A stretch of DNA of 64,000 bases from Tieghemiomyces parasiticus (Eukaryota > Kickxellomycota > Dimargaritomycetes > Dimargaritales > Dimargaritaceae), in contig JANBPT010000048.1 in NCBI GenBank assembly GCA_027575765.1, positions 1 through 64,000 of the forward strand. Direction: 5' to 3'. The notes below the pieces were generated by a model. It was not told the DNA's origin and ran no database searches. It was given only the letters and a program-made list of their open reading frames with translations. The translations under genes were made by a program, and so were the position numbers. This document shows positions 1 through 10,895 of this stretch, one piece after another. Numbering within the stretch: position 1 is the first letter of the stretch; each line of letters starts with the position of its first letter.

Positions 1-147
1 GAGCGGATGGCCCAGGAATGCGGCCTCGTCGTGCGGTTCCGTGGGACTGAGTACGGCTGTGACGGATGTCTCCGTATCACTGTGGGGTCGCCCGAGGAGA
101 ACGACGAGCTACTGAAACAGCTGGCGGCTAACCTGGAAATTCTGTAG
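1..147 (+). CDS. HIS5: Histidinol-phosphate aminotransferase, C-terminal 48 residues (partial)
   Basis: Open from base 1 in frame 1 to a TAG at 145-147; the gene begins outside the window. The visible end reads VVRFRGTEYGCDGCLRITVG and then a PEEND-type helix. That is the C-terminal block of class-I/II PLP aminotransferases of the histidine pathway; the LRITVG arginine is the one that in this family binds the substrate carboxylate. The enzyme converts imidazole-acetol phosphate plus glutamate to histidinol phosphate plus 2-oxoglutarate in the cytosol. The PLP lysine lies upstream and cannot be seen. Family assignment rests on this short but very characteristic block; a related aminotransferase is the only realistic alternative. 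Confidence 0.85.
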   Translation, partial: ERMAQECGLVVRFRGTEYGCDGCLRITVGSPEENDELLKQLAANLEIL

Positions 148-648
148 GGAAATTTGTAACTTTATCCCTCTTAAAGACAGTGATGTCTACGGAAATTCAG
201 TAAGTGGACGGGTGCTTGATTAAATCACTAGCTCAATCTGAACCTAGTATTAGCGTTGCAGCGATCTTGGGTCTTTGGGGTCATGGTGTGAATGAGCTTT
301 GAAGGTCACGTGTGCAATGGGGAAGGCACGCACTCGATAAATATTGAGTGAAGGGAACGGCAAGTGTAAACAAACAGTTACAGGGAATGGGCTCAAGGGC
401 AACCACCCCCCGTCGTCCCCTTGTTGGCTCGGCAATGTTGCTGTTCAGCTGTGCCATTGGTAAACTTTACTGTTAATGCTTTTCCCCGCATTCCAACACC
501 ACGTTCTGCTTCCATCGTCATCTCTTTCTCTAGCAAGTCGCACTGAAGCCAGGTCCACCACGGTACCTTTGCCCCTCATTCTTAAACGGCAAGCTCACAC
601 CCCTCCTGCGGTATAACTCAGTCCCTAAAAGCCTACGCCACTTTGCCC
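148..648. other. Intergenic spacer, no gene seen
   Basis: Between the aminotransferase stop and the membrane-protein start. No reading frame with family-like content and no tRNA-like box. The last 150 bases are pyrimidine-rich on the + strand, as expected for a fungal promoter or 5' leader. Confidence 0.5.
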
Positions 649-1470
649 ATGATCTTCTCCGCGGCTTGTCCGGGCGCGAGCCGGTCGAGGGCCCGGCCAA
701 CACTCATCTCGTCGTCCGCCGCCCTGCTCTTCCTGCTCCACCTCGCGCTCCTATTCCTCGCTCCTAGGGTATCTGCACAAGACAACCCACCACGACCGCC
801 GCTCATGGGCGACCAAGTTATCGCCGGAGTAGTCTTCATCCTCTTCGGCCTCTACTACATCGTCTTTGGTAGCCGCAAGCACAGCGTTATGCTCTTCCTC
901 ACGGGCTTCCTCGTCATCAGTTTTCTCGTCTATTACGCCTGTATCAAGGTCCGCCCGGCGGCCCCGGACGATATGGCCCGGCGCATCATTTACCTCGTCG
1001 TCGCCCTGCTGCTCGGCGCCGTATTCGGGTTCCTGTACATGCTGTTTCTCCCGCGGTTGGGCCTCTTTGGCATTGGTGGCGTGGGCGGATTCACGCTAGC
1101 CATGGTCCTGCTGTCCCTCTGTGCCAATGGCCTGATTCAAACCAACTACGGCCGCGGAATCTTCATCGCCGTGCTGGCCACGGTCTTCGGCCTGGTCATT
1201 TTCCAGTACACCATACCCACCCTCATGCTGTCAACCGTACTGACCGGCACGTATCTCCTTATACTGGGAATCGACTTCTTTGCGAGATCTGGGTACAAGG
1301 ATCACCTGGCCGCCTTCACCCATGCCACGAATAGCGACTTTTACCACCCCGGCCGTGCCGCCTACGTCCTCGTCGCGGCCTGGATCGTGGGGGTGCCCGT
1401 CGGACTCGTCCTGCAGGGCACAACACAGCATGCCAACTACCAGCGGCTATACCATTACCAGACCTATTGA
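649..1470 (+). CDS. DUF4203 / TMEM198-like multi-pass membrane protein
   Basis: A 273-residue protein. I chose the ATG at 649; the two codons before it (TTG CCC) are not a credible start. An N-terminal signal peptide is visible (hydrophobic stretch LLFLLHLALLFLA, then RVSAQ). It is followed by about seven hydrophobic segments, separated by short loops such as FGSRKH and FARSGYKDH, and many glycines inside helices (GIGGVGG). This matches the DUF4203 (TM7S3/TMEM198-like) fold found widely in fungi and animals. The biochemical role in fungi is not established; animal TMEM198 has been linked to Wnt signalling, which should not be carried over. No intron is needed. The predicted place is the secretory or plasma membrane. 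Confidence 0.8.
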   Translation: MIFSAACPGASRSRARPTLISSSAALLFLLHLALLFLAPRVSAQDNPPRPPLMGDQVIAGVVFILFGLYYIVFGSRKHSVMLFLTGFLVISFLVYYACIKVRPAAPDDMARRIIYLVVALLLGAVFGFLYMLFLPRLGLFGIGGVGGFTLAMVLLSLCANGLIQTNYGRGIFIAVLATVFGLVIFQYTIPTLMLSTVLTGTYLLILGIDFFARSGYKDHLAAFTHATNSDFYHPGRAAYVLVAAWIVGVPVGLVLQGTTQHANYQRLYHYQTY

Positions 1471-1583
1471 CTGATCACCTTTACTATATATTGTTAGACC
1501 GAGGGACATTGGAGAACATGGCGTATTGAAGAACCTGACGTGCTTTGTGATAGATTCACTCTTTGGGTGGGTTCACGTCAACT

Positions 1584-1958
1584 TTAGTGGCAGCCATAAA
1601 CCCCCCCCTCTACATAGTCCGAGTCTAGCACAGCGAGGGTCAGGCGGCCATCCCGGTCGAACCCGCCGACATCTGACGGGCAGAGGCTGTAGTAGTAGGG
1701 GAGGGGTCGCAAGCGGCCACGACATGACCCATCCAAGGTCACCAACCGCCACGCAGCGAGTGCGTTGGGCCGCAGGAACCTCCATGCCACCACCCGCCAG
1801 CGGTTGTCGAGTCTTCCATGCCACCGCCGGCGATATACACTCGACCTCGAACTTCACCGCTTAGCATCCTACATCCACTCGGACCTGCAGCCCTCCTCCA
1901 TGCTTCCCGCTCCGTCTTGTCGCCTACTTACCTGTAGCTGCTTGACAGTGCGTAGCAT
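1584..1958 (-). pseudogene. Doubtful kelch-like fragment with broken frame
   Basis: On the minus strand an ATG at 1958 opens nine codons (MLRTVKQLQ) ending exactly at a GTAAGT donor (1931-1926). Downstream, one frame reads RGRVYIAGG, typical of a kelch blade, but it stops soon. Another frame, from about 1820 to the TAA at 1584, reads VVAWRF..., AAWRLVT and GGFDRDGRLTLAVL and is well formed. No single splice arrangement joins these frames in phase. It may be a frameshifted relic, a gene with an intron I misplaced, or chance in a GC-rich patch. I cannot name a product. Confidence 0.2.
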
Positions 1959-3035
1959 TTTCCACCTCTCTAATAGACCCCTCCCCGCCGGTCTACTCGT
2001 CCAGTGGATGCCAGACCCTATATAAGGACATCACACCTAGTACGAAATAATACATCATCAACAAAGTCCAAAGGAAACCTGCGATGTGATGGTACTCTAT
2101 CGGTTGGAAGAAGGAGTGTAACATTTACCTCGGGCCCGGCGCTGATAAGAGGGCCTTCGTCCGATAAATAACGAGCTGACTATTGGTTATAGCCGTTACT
2201 TTTAGTGTCCCGCCCGATTGGCTTTACTCGGCCCCATTATGTGGAAACATTTTCATAGAGCGACGTTTCCTCTAGGTGGCGAGGTTCGGTGTAAATAGCC
2301 AGGTGTATAGGACGTCGGGACTTGGCATGCCAGATGGGGTGGGCATGGGGTTGCTTGGTAGGGGGAGAGGGTTAATGTAAGGTCTGGATTCTCCCCATGG
2401 CCTGCTCATTGTCCTGGACTATACCGTTTCTCTCTCTATCTAGGGCTTTGAAGGGTTTCAATCTTATGGTCCCCTGATTTTATGCCTTTCACAGGACATA
2501 TAATGACTACCAGGTTTGCCTGCCTTCGATTCACTTAATAGATACACCCGTCATCTGGCTGGGGGTTGGTCTCTTCGGGGGAGGCAGACGTGCTACAATT
2601 GGTCGGCGCCATAGTGGTTACGAGGAATGAGAGCTGAGAGGATGTGAGGATAAGGATACTAGTGTCGGCGAGGAGGGTAATTGGAAACGGTGGCGTAAGA
2701 TGGTAATATAGTGGGCCCAAATTGTTTTGAGTTGACACAGCTACAGGTGTCAGGTATCACTAATGCATATGAAACTCTGGAGTGTCTACGACAAGAAATT
2801 GGATGGTTTAAAGCATAACAGGTCTCTATCGGACTTTACTGCATAGCCTACCATTCTAGCTCTTCATCATGCCAATTACTGAAACATTACCCTCCATCTT
2901 GTACAAATCCTAACCGTGAGGTACGGGTCCTCAGGTATTGTTTTTTTTTATTTCAGAGGCCGCAAGGCATATTTTTTTCATCTGAGCTGACTGTTACACT
3001 GGTTTTGGTTGCCACTTGTCATACCACCATCAACA
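1959..3035. other. Gene-poor spacer, no gene seen
   Basis: No frame with recognisable protein content on either strand. A CTATATAAGG box near 2020 could serve as a TATA element for the doubtful fragment just downstream on the minus strand. Confidence 0.4.
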
Positions 3036-3895
3036 AGCGACTTGTCCACTTTCATATGGACTACTACTTCTTTAAATATGGGCCTTGGTCTGGCCGCCCA
3101 TCCGATAACATTGGCAAACTTTATGGAGTCATAAGCCTGGAACTCCTGAAGTAAGACCCTTAACTAACTGTTGACTAACAAGCCCATGCCTGTCGCACTT
3201 CTCATATCACCATGTACAATGTCCTGCACAGAGATCTGGGGCTGTGTAGCTACCTCAACCGCTGGGTCCCCCACAACCTCACTGATGGCCAGCACTCCCC
3301 GTAGGTACGTTTTGCCACCGAGTTCCTAGTGGAGTTCAATGGGACCAGTGACTACCTGCTGGACTCCATATTTACAGGTGAGGAGACCTGGGTGCACCTT
3401 TATGATCCCCCTGCTGGCTTTAGTCACCGGAGGTGATGCTCTAAAGGTGGCCCTGTCCCAACTGAGACCCGCCAAGGCCATACCACACCCAAGGTGATGC
3501 TGACTAGTTATTTCACCAGGCGAGGCCTATTACACCTGAGTGTCAAGCCCCCCAGGTGCCAAGGTCTCCACCGAACTCTATGTAGAGTAGGGGCTGAAGC
3601 CCATGGTCCAGGCCTGGGTGGAGGCACGTGGAAGCCTGGACCGTCACCCCCTGCGGCTTCACCATGATAATGTACCACCACATCGAGTTGCAGCTACCTA
3701 GACCTACATTTCGGACTCTAAATTCAAACTTCTGTCAGGCCTTCCCTACAGACCTGACCTGGCCCCCCTGCGACTTCTGGTTGTTCAGGAATATCAAACG
3801 GTGGCTGGGGGGTAAAGAAGTTTACCATGGTGAAAGCAGTCATGGGCGCCTGGCAGTCGGGGTTTGCCAGGCTCGAGCCAGGTGACTTCTGATTG
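3036..3895 (+). mobile_element. Degenerate mariner/Tc1-type transposase (DNA transposon relic)
   Basis: Scattered over three frames, in the right order, are mariner transposase blocks. They are KYGPWSGRPSD (linker after the helix-turn-helix, about 3085), LHRDLGL...RWVPHNLT (about 3225-3280), FTGEETWVHLYDPP (about 3370), LHHDNVPPHR (about 3657) and DLTWPPCDFWLFRNIKRWLGG (about 3750-3815). These surround the DD34D catalytic residues. The first Asp, normally GDE, is Glu here (GEE); the Asp in HDN and the one in CDF remain. Several stops and at least three frame changes make it inactive. I did not identify terminal inverted repeats or the flanking TA target duplication, so the element ends are open. 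Confidence 0.85.
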
Positions 3896-6800
3896 TGCTT
3901 TAATTGCTGGCTAGGAAGAGTTTGCCAAGCTGTCAGACTGGTGGCAATTATTATTTAGTTACCATCATTTTGGTTTGTACTGGCGCGGACTTTATAAAGT
4001 ACCTATAGCTGACCATCAGCAATTCCGTCGCAGCTCCGATTACAGTCACTTTTGATTGATATATGAAAGGTGACGATTCGCAAATGATACAGGAGTACAC
4101 AAAAATATTGGGTCAGGGTGTAGTATGAACTCAACGCTCACCTCCCTGGTCGAGGTGACGGCAACATCTTTATATAGCTCGCCGTTGGGACCTCCGCTTT
4201 TCTGCCACCATACCACAGCGTTCCCCAGAATAGTAGCTGGTCGTCGACCGTAGCCAATTTATAGTATGAGCCCGGTGGCAGGCAGGCGATAGGAGAAGGC
4301 GGGGGTTTTATAGTCATACCCACCCGTCGGTTCCTGCACCATGGAATCCTGGTTGTGTCAATATGCTACCTTTGGCCACACTGCTGGAGGCTTCATTTGA
4401 CCCACTGAAACGCCAGGTGGCCTGAGTCTACATCACCGGAAACCTATTTAACAATCATGTTGGACATGCATATTCATCGCCCAACTTTTACACCGTCACG
4501 ATGCAAACGCCATCCAAGCGTCCCAATTCCCGTCGTTGGGCGCTACGACTTGCTACAATTCTGTAATGCGAATTTTGGCCGTCAAACTCTCCCCCCGCTT
4601 TTCTGCCTCAAGAAATGAGTCGTCAAGCTTGTCATTAAGTTGGTATGACAGTTGGAAACATGTCAATATTGACAATAAGAGATACGGTGTAGATGGGACA
4701 CTCAGTCGGGCTAGGATGGCCTCGTGAGGTTAGTAGGAGGGTGCTCTGTTGACCTGGAGTTCCACCAGGATAGGTTGTCGGATTTAGACTACACACACGG
4801 GATACCAGCGACGAACTCTCCTCCTCCTCCAAACTGACGTTAATCGTGCGAGAATAGGACAGGACTAGGCAACGCTACCTTCTCGATGGAATGGCGATTC
4901 ATGTCAAATCCTATACTTGAGTATCCCGCCAGCACTGGTCCGATATACTCCCCATATAGATTGGCCACTTGAGTGCCGCCTCAATCCACCATCCTCTCTT
5001 CTCTAGCCACCAAAACGTCTGGTTTGATACAGTTATGCAAGCTATACGTAAGTGTGCACAACCAGCGATGTCGCCCTCACACATGTACACACACACACAT
5101 GCACACTCTCTCTGGCTCATCGCGTGTTGTATAATGTATTAACCTGTGTGTTCCCACGTTGTCGATCGCCCTGTCGCTCTTTCCCCACCTGCCAGGGTAA
5201 GGCACACTGCCATTCTGGGCCCGTCGTCCAGTCAGTCAGTAGCGGCTGAGTATTTCCTTGATTAGGTAACTGGTCAAACGGTCAAAGGAGTGATAAGGCA
5301 ATGGGTGGCAGGGGAAAGTGGAGGACGGAGAGGAGTGGTAGTCAGTGACACGGATTGCCCTTGTTGAGGGTACGAAGCCTCTAGAGTGGAAGGGTAGGTA
5401 GTTAGTGAGGATGGTGCAAGAAGGTAGTGACTTCGAATGGCACAGTCTAGTGTCTCGTGGCTGGCAGGACTGTCGGCGAGAAACCGGTACAGATGGTGAT
5501 AATACACCTCAGCTTGGTGTACAACGTTTATAGATGTGATGAGGGGTCGCCGGTCAGCGGGTGCCGCAATGGCAGTAACAATCGCCCTCCCTAATGCTTA
5601 TCAGTATAACTACTTGTTAATTACATTTTCCTTCTGCCTCAACCCAATTATTCGAATCAACTAACCAACATTTAAGTACGAACCATCTGCAAGCACCCTG
5701 GTAACTCATTCCCTTGGCCTAGGTATTGACATAGCTACAAGCGCCTGACCACCGACACTAAAGGGCAGAGAAAGTTAAGGCATCAAGGTGGAACTAGAAT
5801 AGGTGGCCTGGCATGGCACTGCACGTCGGTCTACAGCGTCTTTTCAAGTCGGGGAATGGTTTCCCCCTTACCCTCCCTTGTTTTTACTCTTTCTCTTAAA
5901 GGCAATAATCACGATTTATCCGCTTACTTGCTGCCCTGCCCACTTAACCCCCGCCACCCTGTTTTATCGGAACCGACTTTTGGCCCACAGTTCCTCCGCA
6001 TCCGAAATTCCCATCCTCCCCATTTTATCGGCCCTAGCCGGTCCAACTCCTCCCCATCAATTTTTCTCACTAGTATTTTAGGGGTTCTCTTTAGGCATCT
6101 CAGTTCATAACCCCATTTTAGTGACTACCGATCCCGTCCCTCATTCTGCGCCATCCTATTGGATAAACAGTTACTGCGATTTTCGTACGGCTGACTGCAC
6201 ACTGAGGCAATACTGCATCAGCAGCATCCGTCTTCCTTCCCTTCCTAATTTTCTTAGCCTTTCATGATGTGGGCTGGATTCCTTCCCCCAACCGGTGAAA
6301 TGCCTGCTTCTCCTTCATTCGCCTCGTCCTGTGGCGAGTACCGCCACGAATTTCATTGCAATATTATCCCGTCACTAGTCACTAACTAGAGGTCCGCTTT
6401 TAAGTGCCTTTCCTCGCTTACGTCCAAGCACCTAACCTCCTGTTGATGTGGTACCATATACAGCGTGAATGGCAAGGTTGCGATGAGTAAGTAATTTCCC
6501 CGAGCTGAAAGTTGCCCCCTCCCTCTAGGGTGAGAGGAATAGCCGCAATACCGAATGGTCCCCGATAGAGTGAGTTGGAGAGAGCTGAGAGGACTGGGGT
6601 CTAGTCTTAGATCCGTCTCCTAAGTGAGTGATGAAAAAGGGCGGCGGAAAACATACTGCGTGTACACCGTGGCGCACAACAGTATCCGCCCGTATCGTCT
6701 TTCCACGGGCAAAAGCGCCGTTGTGGTAAGCATGGGCACATAATATTAGGCTGTCAGCAGACCGTGCAACATTGAATATCTCATATTCACCTTCCACCTT

Positions 6801-9800
6801 TACTGCACTGAACAGGTACTTCCTATTGCACGCCAACACGGGGGGTGGTCTGGCCGGATATTCAAAAAGCGAATTGGTAGTCATCCGTGTGAATCCCGTG
6901 ACACTACGGCGGATGTTGAAAGTCAGTTTAATCGTTGGGTACACACATCAACACGGTAGCGGAGGTGCAAGGCAGTTCATAGTATGGTCACCATGAACGT
7001 TTGACACTAGTCAGTGTGTGAATACTTACCAGCGTGGCTCACCACTCCGCGTCGCATAATGTAGCGTATGATAGAGACACTCAGTGCCTAAAAAGAGCGA
7101 CGTACATCCGCTGGTTACCTACCTATCTCTATTAAGGTGTTAGCCGAGGACACGTATCCGTCCAACCACTCTCCTTCATCCTATCTTACCTTCGAATCTC
7201 CAAGCCGGTAGGTTGGTCAATCCCGACCCTCTATCAGTGTCTCCCCAGTCGACATTGAGCCTTGACAATGCCTTGTCTCCGTGGCACCAACTTAACGGTT
7301 CCCCCCCCGACATATAGTTTCTTATTTGAAGCCCCAGTAGTTGGATTGTCTAGAGGCTGTTCCGTCTTTCCCTCCCTCCTGCGTCCGCTCGGACAATTCG
7401 GGCATGGGGGTCTACAATGGAAACCAGCCAGGTTCGTTGCTTCGCTGTTCGTTATAACCAGGCCTTCCACCGAAAAACCATCGGCCCTTTTACCCATGCA
7501 AACGTTCAAGCAAGGCGGGCCTATTACCATAAATAGAAACGGCCGAATCGGATGAAGGTGGCGAGTGTGGGGCTGTGCGTGTGGATGGGGGTACGTGCGG
7601 CCCGTGTGAGGAAGTGAGCCACTAGACCTGGTGAAGGGGTCAAGTTAGGACCTGCCAGGAATTTTGATGCAGCGCCCCCCACTTCCCCTGCCTATTTCTG
7701 AATTCTCTACTATGGAAAGGTCAGGAGTGCACGGTCATCAACTAGCCGAAGGCGTGTGTGAACCCGATGGATTTGTAATTGCTGCATCATCCTTTCCTCA
7801 ATGAGAAACAATTTGAACCACCGGGTCGGATGTTTTCATTATCCAACCTATTGGCCCACCGTTGTCACCATGATTTCCAGGAGACTATGGGCGGAATTAC
7901 TCACGATGGTGGCCCTATTACTTCCCAAGTTAATGCCATATAGTTTGGGGAGGTGCCAATGCCTATCGTCAGCGAGTTAATGTCGGTTAACTCGGCTAGT
8001 CTGTGCAGTTCCACCCGTTTAGGGTAGTCCGTTACCGGCTTCTCTCCTTTATAATCTTTCTATGTGTGCAAACTCCTGCAGATTCGGGCTTCAGCGTTCC
8101 CAGGCCCCCCGCCACTCGGCTCGGAAGTGTAGCACACCGGCTGAGGTTTTCATGTAGGGAGGTAGATTAACCGGGCGAGAGGGCGCCGTGCATGGCTTTG
8201 AAGATGAGAACATAAATACAAGCTCGGTACAAAGTTCCATAAACCTGCAAATTGACCTAAGATTGGGATTTATGAACATTGACGGTGTAGCTTGGGAATT
8301 CATCTGCACGGCGGGCGGGCCGCCCGAGTCAGGGGGAATGTGTTGGGGTTACATAGGCAATGCAGCACAGAGACGGCCCCTCCACCATCTGCCTCCTGTG
8401 CGGTCGCGTAAACAGGCTTGACAAGTTATCTACTGCTTCATAACATTATAATATCCACACAGACAAGTCAACTAAAACGTTAATATTTCCGCCACCCGCG
8501 TTATTCTGAGAGGCATGGTGCTAGGCAGGGCGGAAGAGAAAGGAACATAATGTGAGGAGGACGAGCAGACACCGCCACTTGGTCCGCGCATGTATTTTTA
8601 ATGGTCTCTCTATATGGTATCTGGAATATCGACGTGGTCCCTTAAACGGTAGGGTGCCCCCAAACAGGCACCAATGTAGAGGGTGGTGGGACCGCCCTCC
8701 TCTTCCTATGGTCTGAAGGGCTGTGAGGTTGTACCTTAGGGTGTCAATGCTGATACTTTTCATCTCGGTCTACCGCGCTATACTTCTTTATTCGTAAATT
8801 TTCCGGTCGAGGGTAGATTTAACTACGTTTTGTAACTTCCGCTCGGCTAGACCGATTCTTAAACCCTCGATCAGTGACCGTATGTGGAATTAATTCCGCG
8901 CGAATGACATTGGCGCACTTTCTGTTTACCTTCTCAGACTTGCACCGTCACGTTCAAACCGGGGGTTCTTCAACGCTAGCTAAGGATGGTCATTGCGATA
9001 TAAAGTAAATACTTAGTGCAAAGTGACCAAGTTTCTATATTAGCTCGTTGAGGGCTGGCGGGCTTTGGTGGTTTGGATTTAATAGAAACAGGTTGAGCTC
9101 GCTGGCCTCTCTGCCGCCCAAACGCATCCACCACCATCCACGCTGAGTTGATAGGTGGACAAAGCTATACTATGGTCCAACGGCCGGCAACCTCACGATA
9201 GTGGAGGAGGAAAACCCATGGCATTTATGTCATACAGGCTGTGCCAGGCCGACCCGTCATCCATTGGTACGCCTTGGCATCCTGATAAGATGCATGGGCC
9301 TGATTGGCTGCCTTGGTGTAAGAATAGCACCTATCGAGAGTAGCCTTAATAAACGAACGGCATTAGATACGGAGACTACATAAATAACGGTACCTGCTGT
9401 GGCTTTCCTGCCACACACATCTACACACCATACCGGTTCGAGAGCAGCCCACACTTGCCTTTTGGGGAATTGTTAGTCTCTGTAGGAAGAGGAGGAGTAG
9501 TCAGTGTATTTACCGTCACGTAATAACTGTGACTCCTATTTGTGGAACTTGGCCGTCGTACGCCCAGCTTGTAATAAAAAAAAACCCCCTGATGTGGGAA
9601 AATGTGGTTCTGACGGCGGTGGAAAGGTAGGTCCCCCCGGGTGGGGTGAGGGGAGATAGGGAGCGGGGAGATGGAAATGCAGGGCAGTGGGTAGGAGGCT
9701 GAGCGGCCCTTCAGATGTGGAGAGGGATTGCTTATTAAGGCATCATATCTAGGCGTGGTGGATGGCAATGGTGAAAATGTTGCGGTAGTGGCGGCCAGTG

Positions 9801-10204
9801 GTATCGGTTGGGAGTAAGCGGGCGAGGTGGCTGCAATGGATGTTGTGGGAGGGGGGAAGAAGTGAGTCGTTAGAGGCAATGGGCACATTGTATGTGGAAG
9901 CCGAAAATGGAGCTTATGAGCCAGGCTGTTATCAGATGGCCAGGTGCCATGGCGTATTGACAGATTGGGTGGCTCATGCCCTGTCCGCCTATTCGGCCGG
10001 CCGACTGGTTCACCGCGCAGGCATCAGACATAGCTGTGTCGTGGACGGCACTGAGAGTGGCTCAAAGGCCCACGGGGATTGGGCGGCGTAGCTGGGGTTC
10101 CAGGATGCAGGCCGGTGGGGCGGTGATGCAGTGGCGGCCGTCAGGTTAGAGGGCAAGGTGGACGAAGGAAGGGGAGCCCTCCGAGGTCGAGCTCACGTCA
10201 GTAC
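3896..10204. other. Long gene-poor spacer, no gene seen
   Basis: About 6 kb of roughly 50% GC DNA. Short open frames exist on both strands but none shows domain-like content, sensible codon use or paired splice sites that I could defend. A short CA-rich microsatellite lies near 5078-5106. Unrecognised exons of fast-evolving genes cannot be excluded without transcripts. Confidence 0.45.
5078..5106. repeat. CA-rich microsatellite
   Basis: Imperfect run of CA dinucleotides, interrupted by ATGTAC. Short and without evident function. Confidence 0.6.
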
Positions 10205-10895
10205 ACATTTTGTATGGATAGTGCGCGTCAGCGATGCACCATGGGCTCAAGGTTGGTCAGCAGGAAGATGGCCGCCATCGACAAGCTGTGCAGGAGCCCC
10301 AGGATGCATTTGAAGATACCTCCTTGGGTTAATTCTAGACGCCAGAAAAGCTTGGCCCTGATCTGGGTAATGGCCAGGCCGTACTCCAGACAGGGGCAGA
10401 TGAAAGAGTGGTATATAATGATGTGGTAGGCGATGGGAGCCGCCCAAGGGGCGTAAACCGCTGGCCCGTAGCTCCTGGGATGCTGCCCAGAAGTTGGCAC
10501 ATCGAGCCTCAATGTGGTGGTTGGCGTCGATGCCCTGGTAGTTAATGTGAATTCTGAGGTGCTTGAACATGCTATCGTGTGGGAGGGGGTTTTCTAGTTC
10601 CAGGTCCAGGGCTTGGCGCACTAAGTAGACGCACTTGGAGGCGGCTCATGATATCTTGAGATGGTTTCCGACTTCGCTCATGATGGCCGGAGCGCAGCAG
10701 GCATCAGATGGGTCGCGGGCTACGATCACTATGTTGTCGGTATATAGCAGGGAGCCTAGGTGGTGGTACCAGATGCAGGCTCCAACTTTGGTCCGGCGGA
10801 GGAGGCTGAGGATGACGTCCATGGCGTAATTAAACAGGACAAGGGAGGGGACGGGACCCTGGACAACGCCGGTGGTCTCTGTAGCAGGGTGACCG
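10205..10895 (-). mobile_element. Truncated non-LTR retrotransposon (LINE) reverse transcriptase relic
   Basis: On the minus strand from about 10,875 downward the translation gives GVVQGPVPSLVLFNYAMDVI, the GxxQGxxxSPxLFNxxxxD motif of reverse transcriptases. Next comes LLYTDNIVIVA in the place of the catalytic Y-A-D-D box. One stop later follows FKHLRIHINYQGIDANHHIEA and a shifted frame with PCLEYGLAI, Q..IF and LLTNLEPMVHR, the thumb and connection region of Tad/L1-like elements. YTDN instead of YADD, an internal stop and a frameshift show it is dead. Nothing convincing precedes motif B (no palm motif A, no endonuclease), so it looks 5'-truncated, as usual for LINE copies. The 3' end is uncertain. 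Confidence 0.85.

Noticed and set aside
6525..6944. 139-codon minus-strand frame in the gene-poor region
   Set aside because: Mixed composition, no recognisable motif, no plausible start context; treated as chance.
9421..9888. 155-codon minus-strand frame beyond the LINE relic
   Set aside because: Pro/Ser/Thr-rich low-complexity translation; no retrotransposon motif such as a terminal zinc knuckle or RNase H, so not joined to the element.
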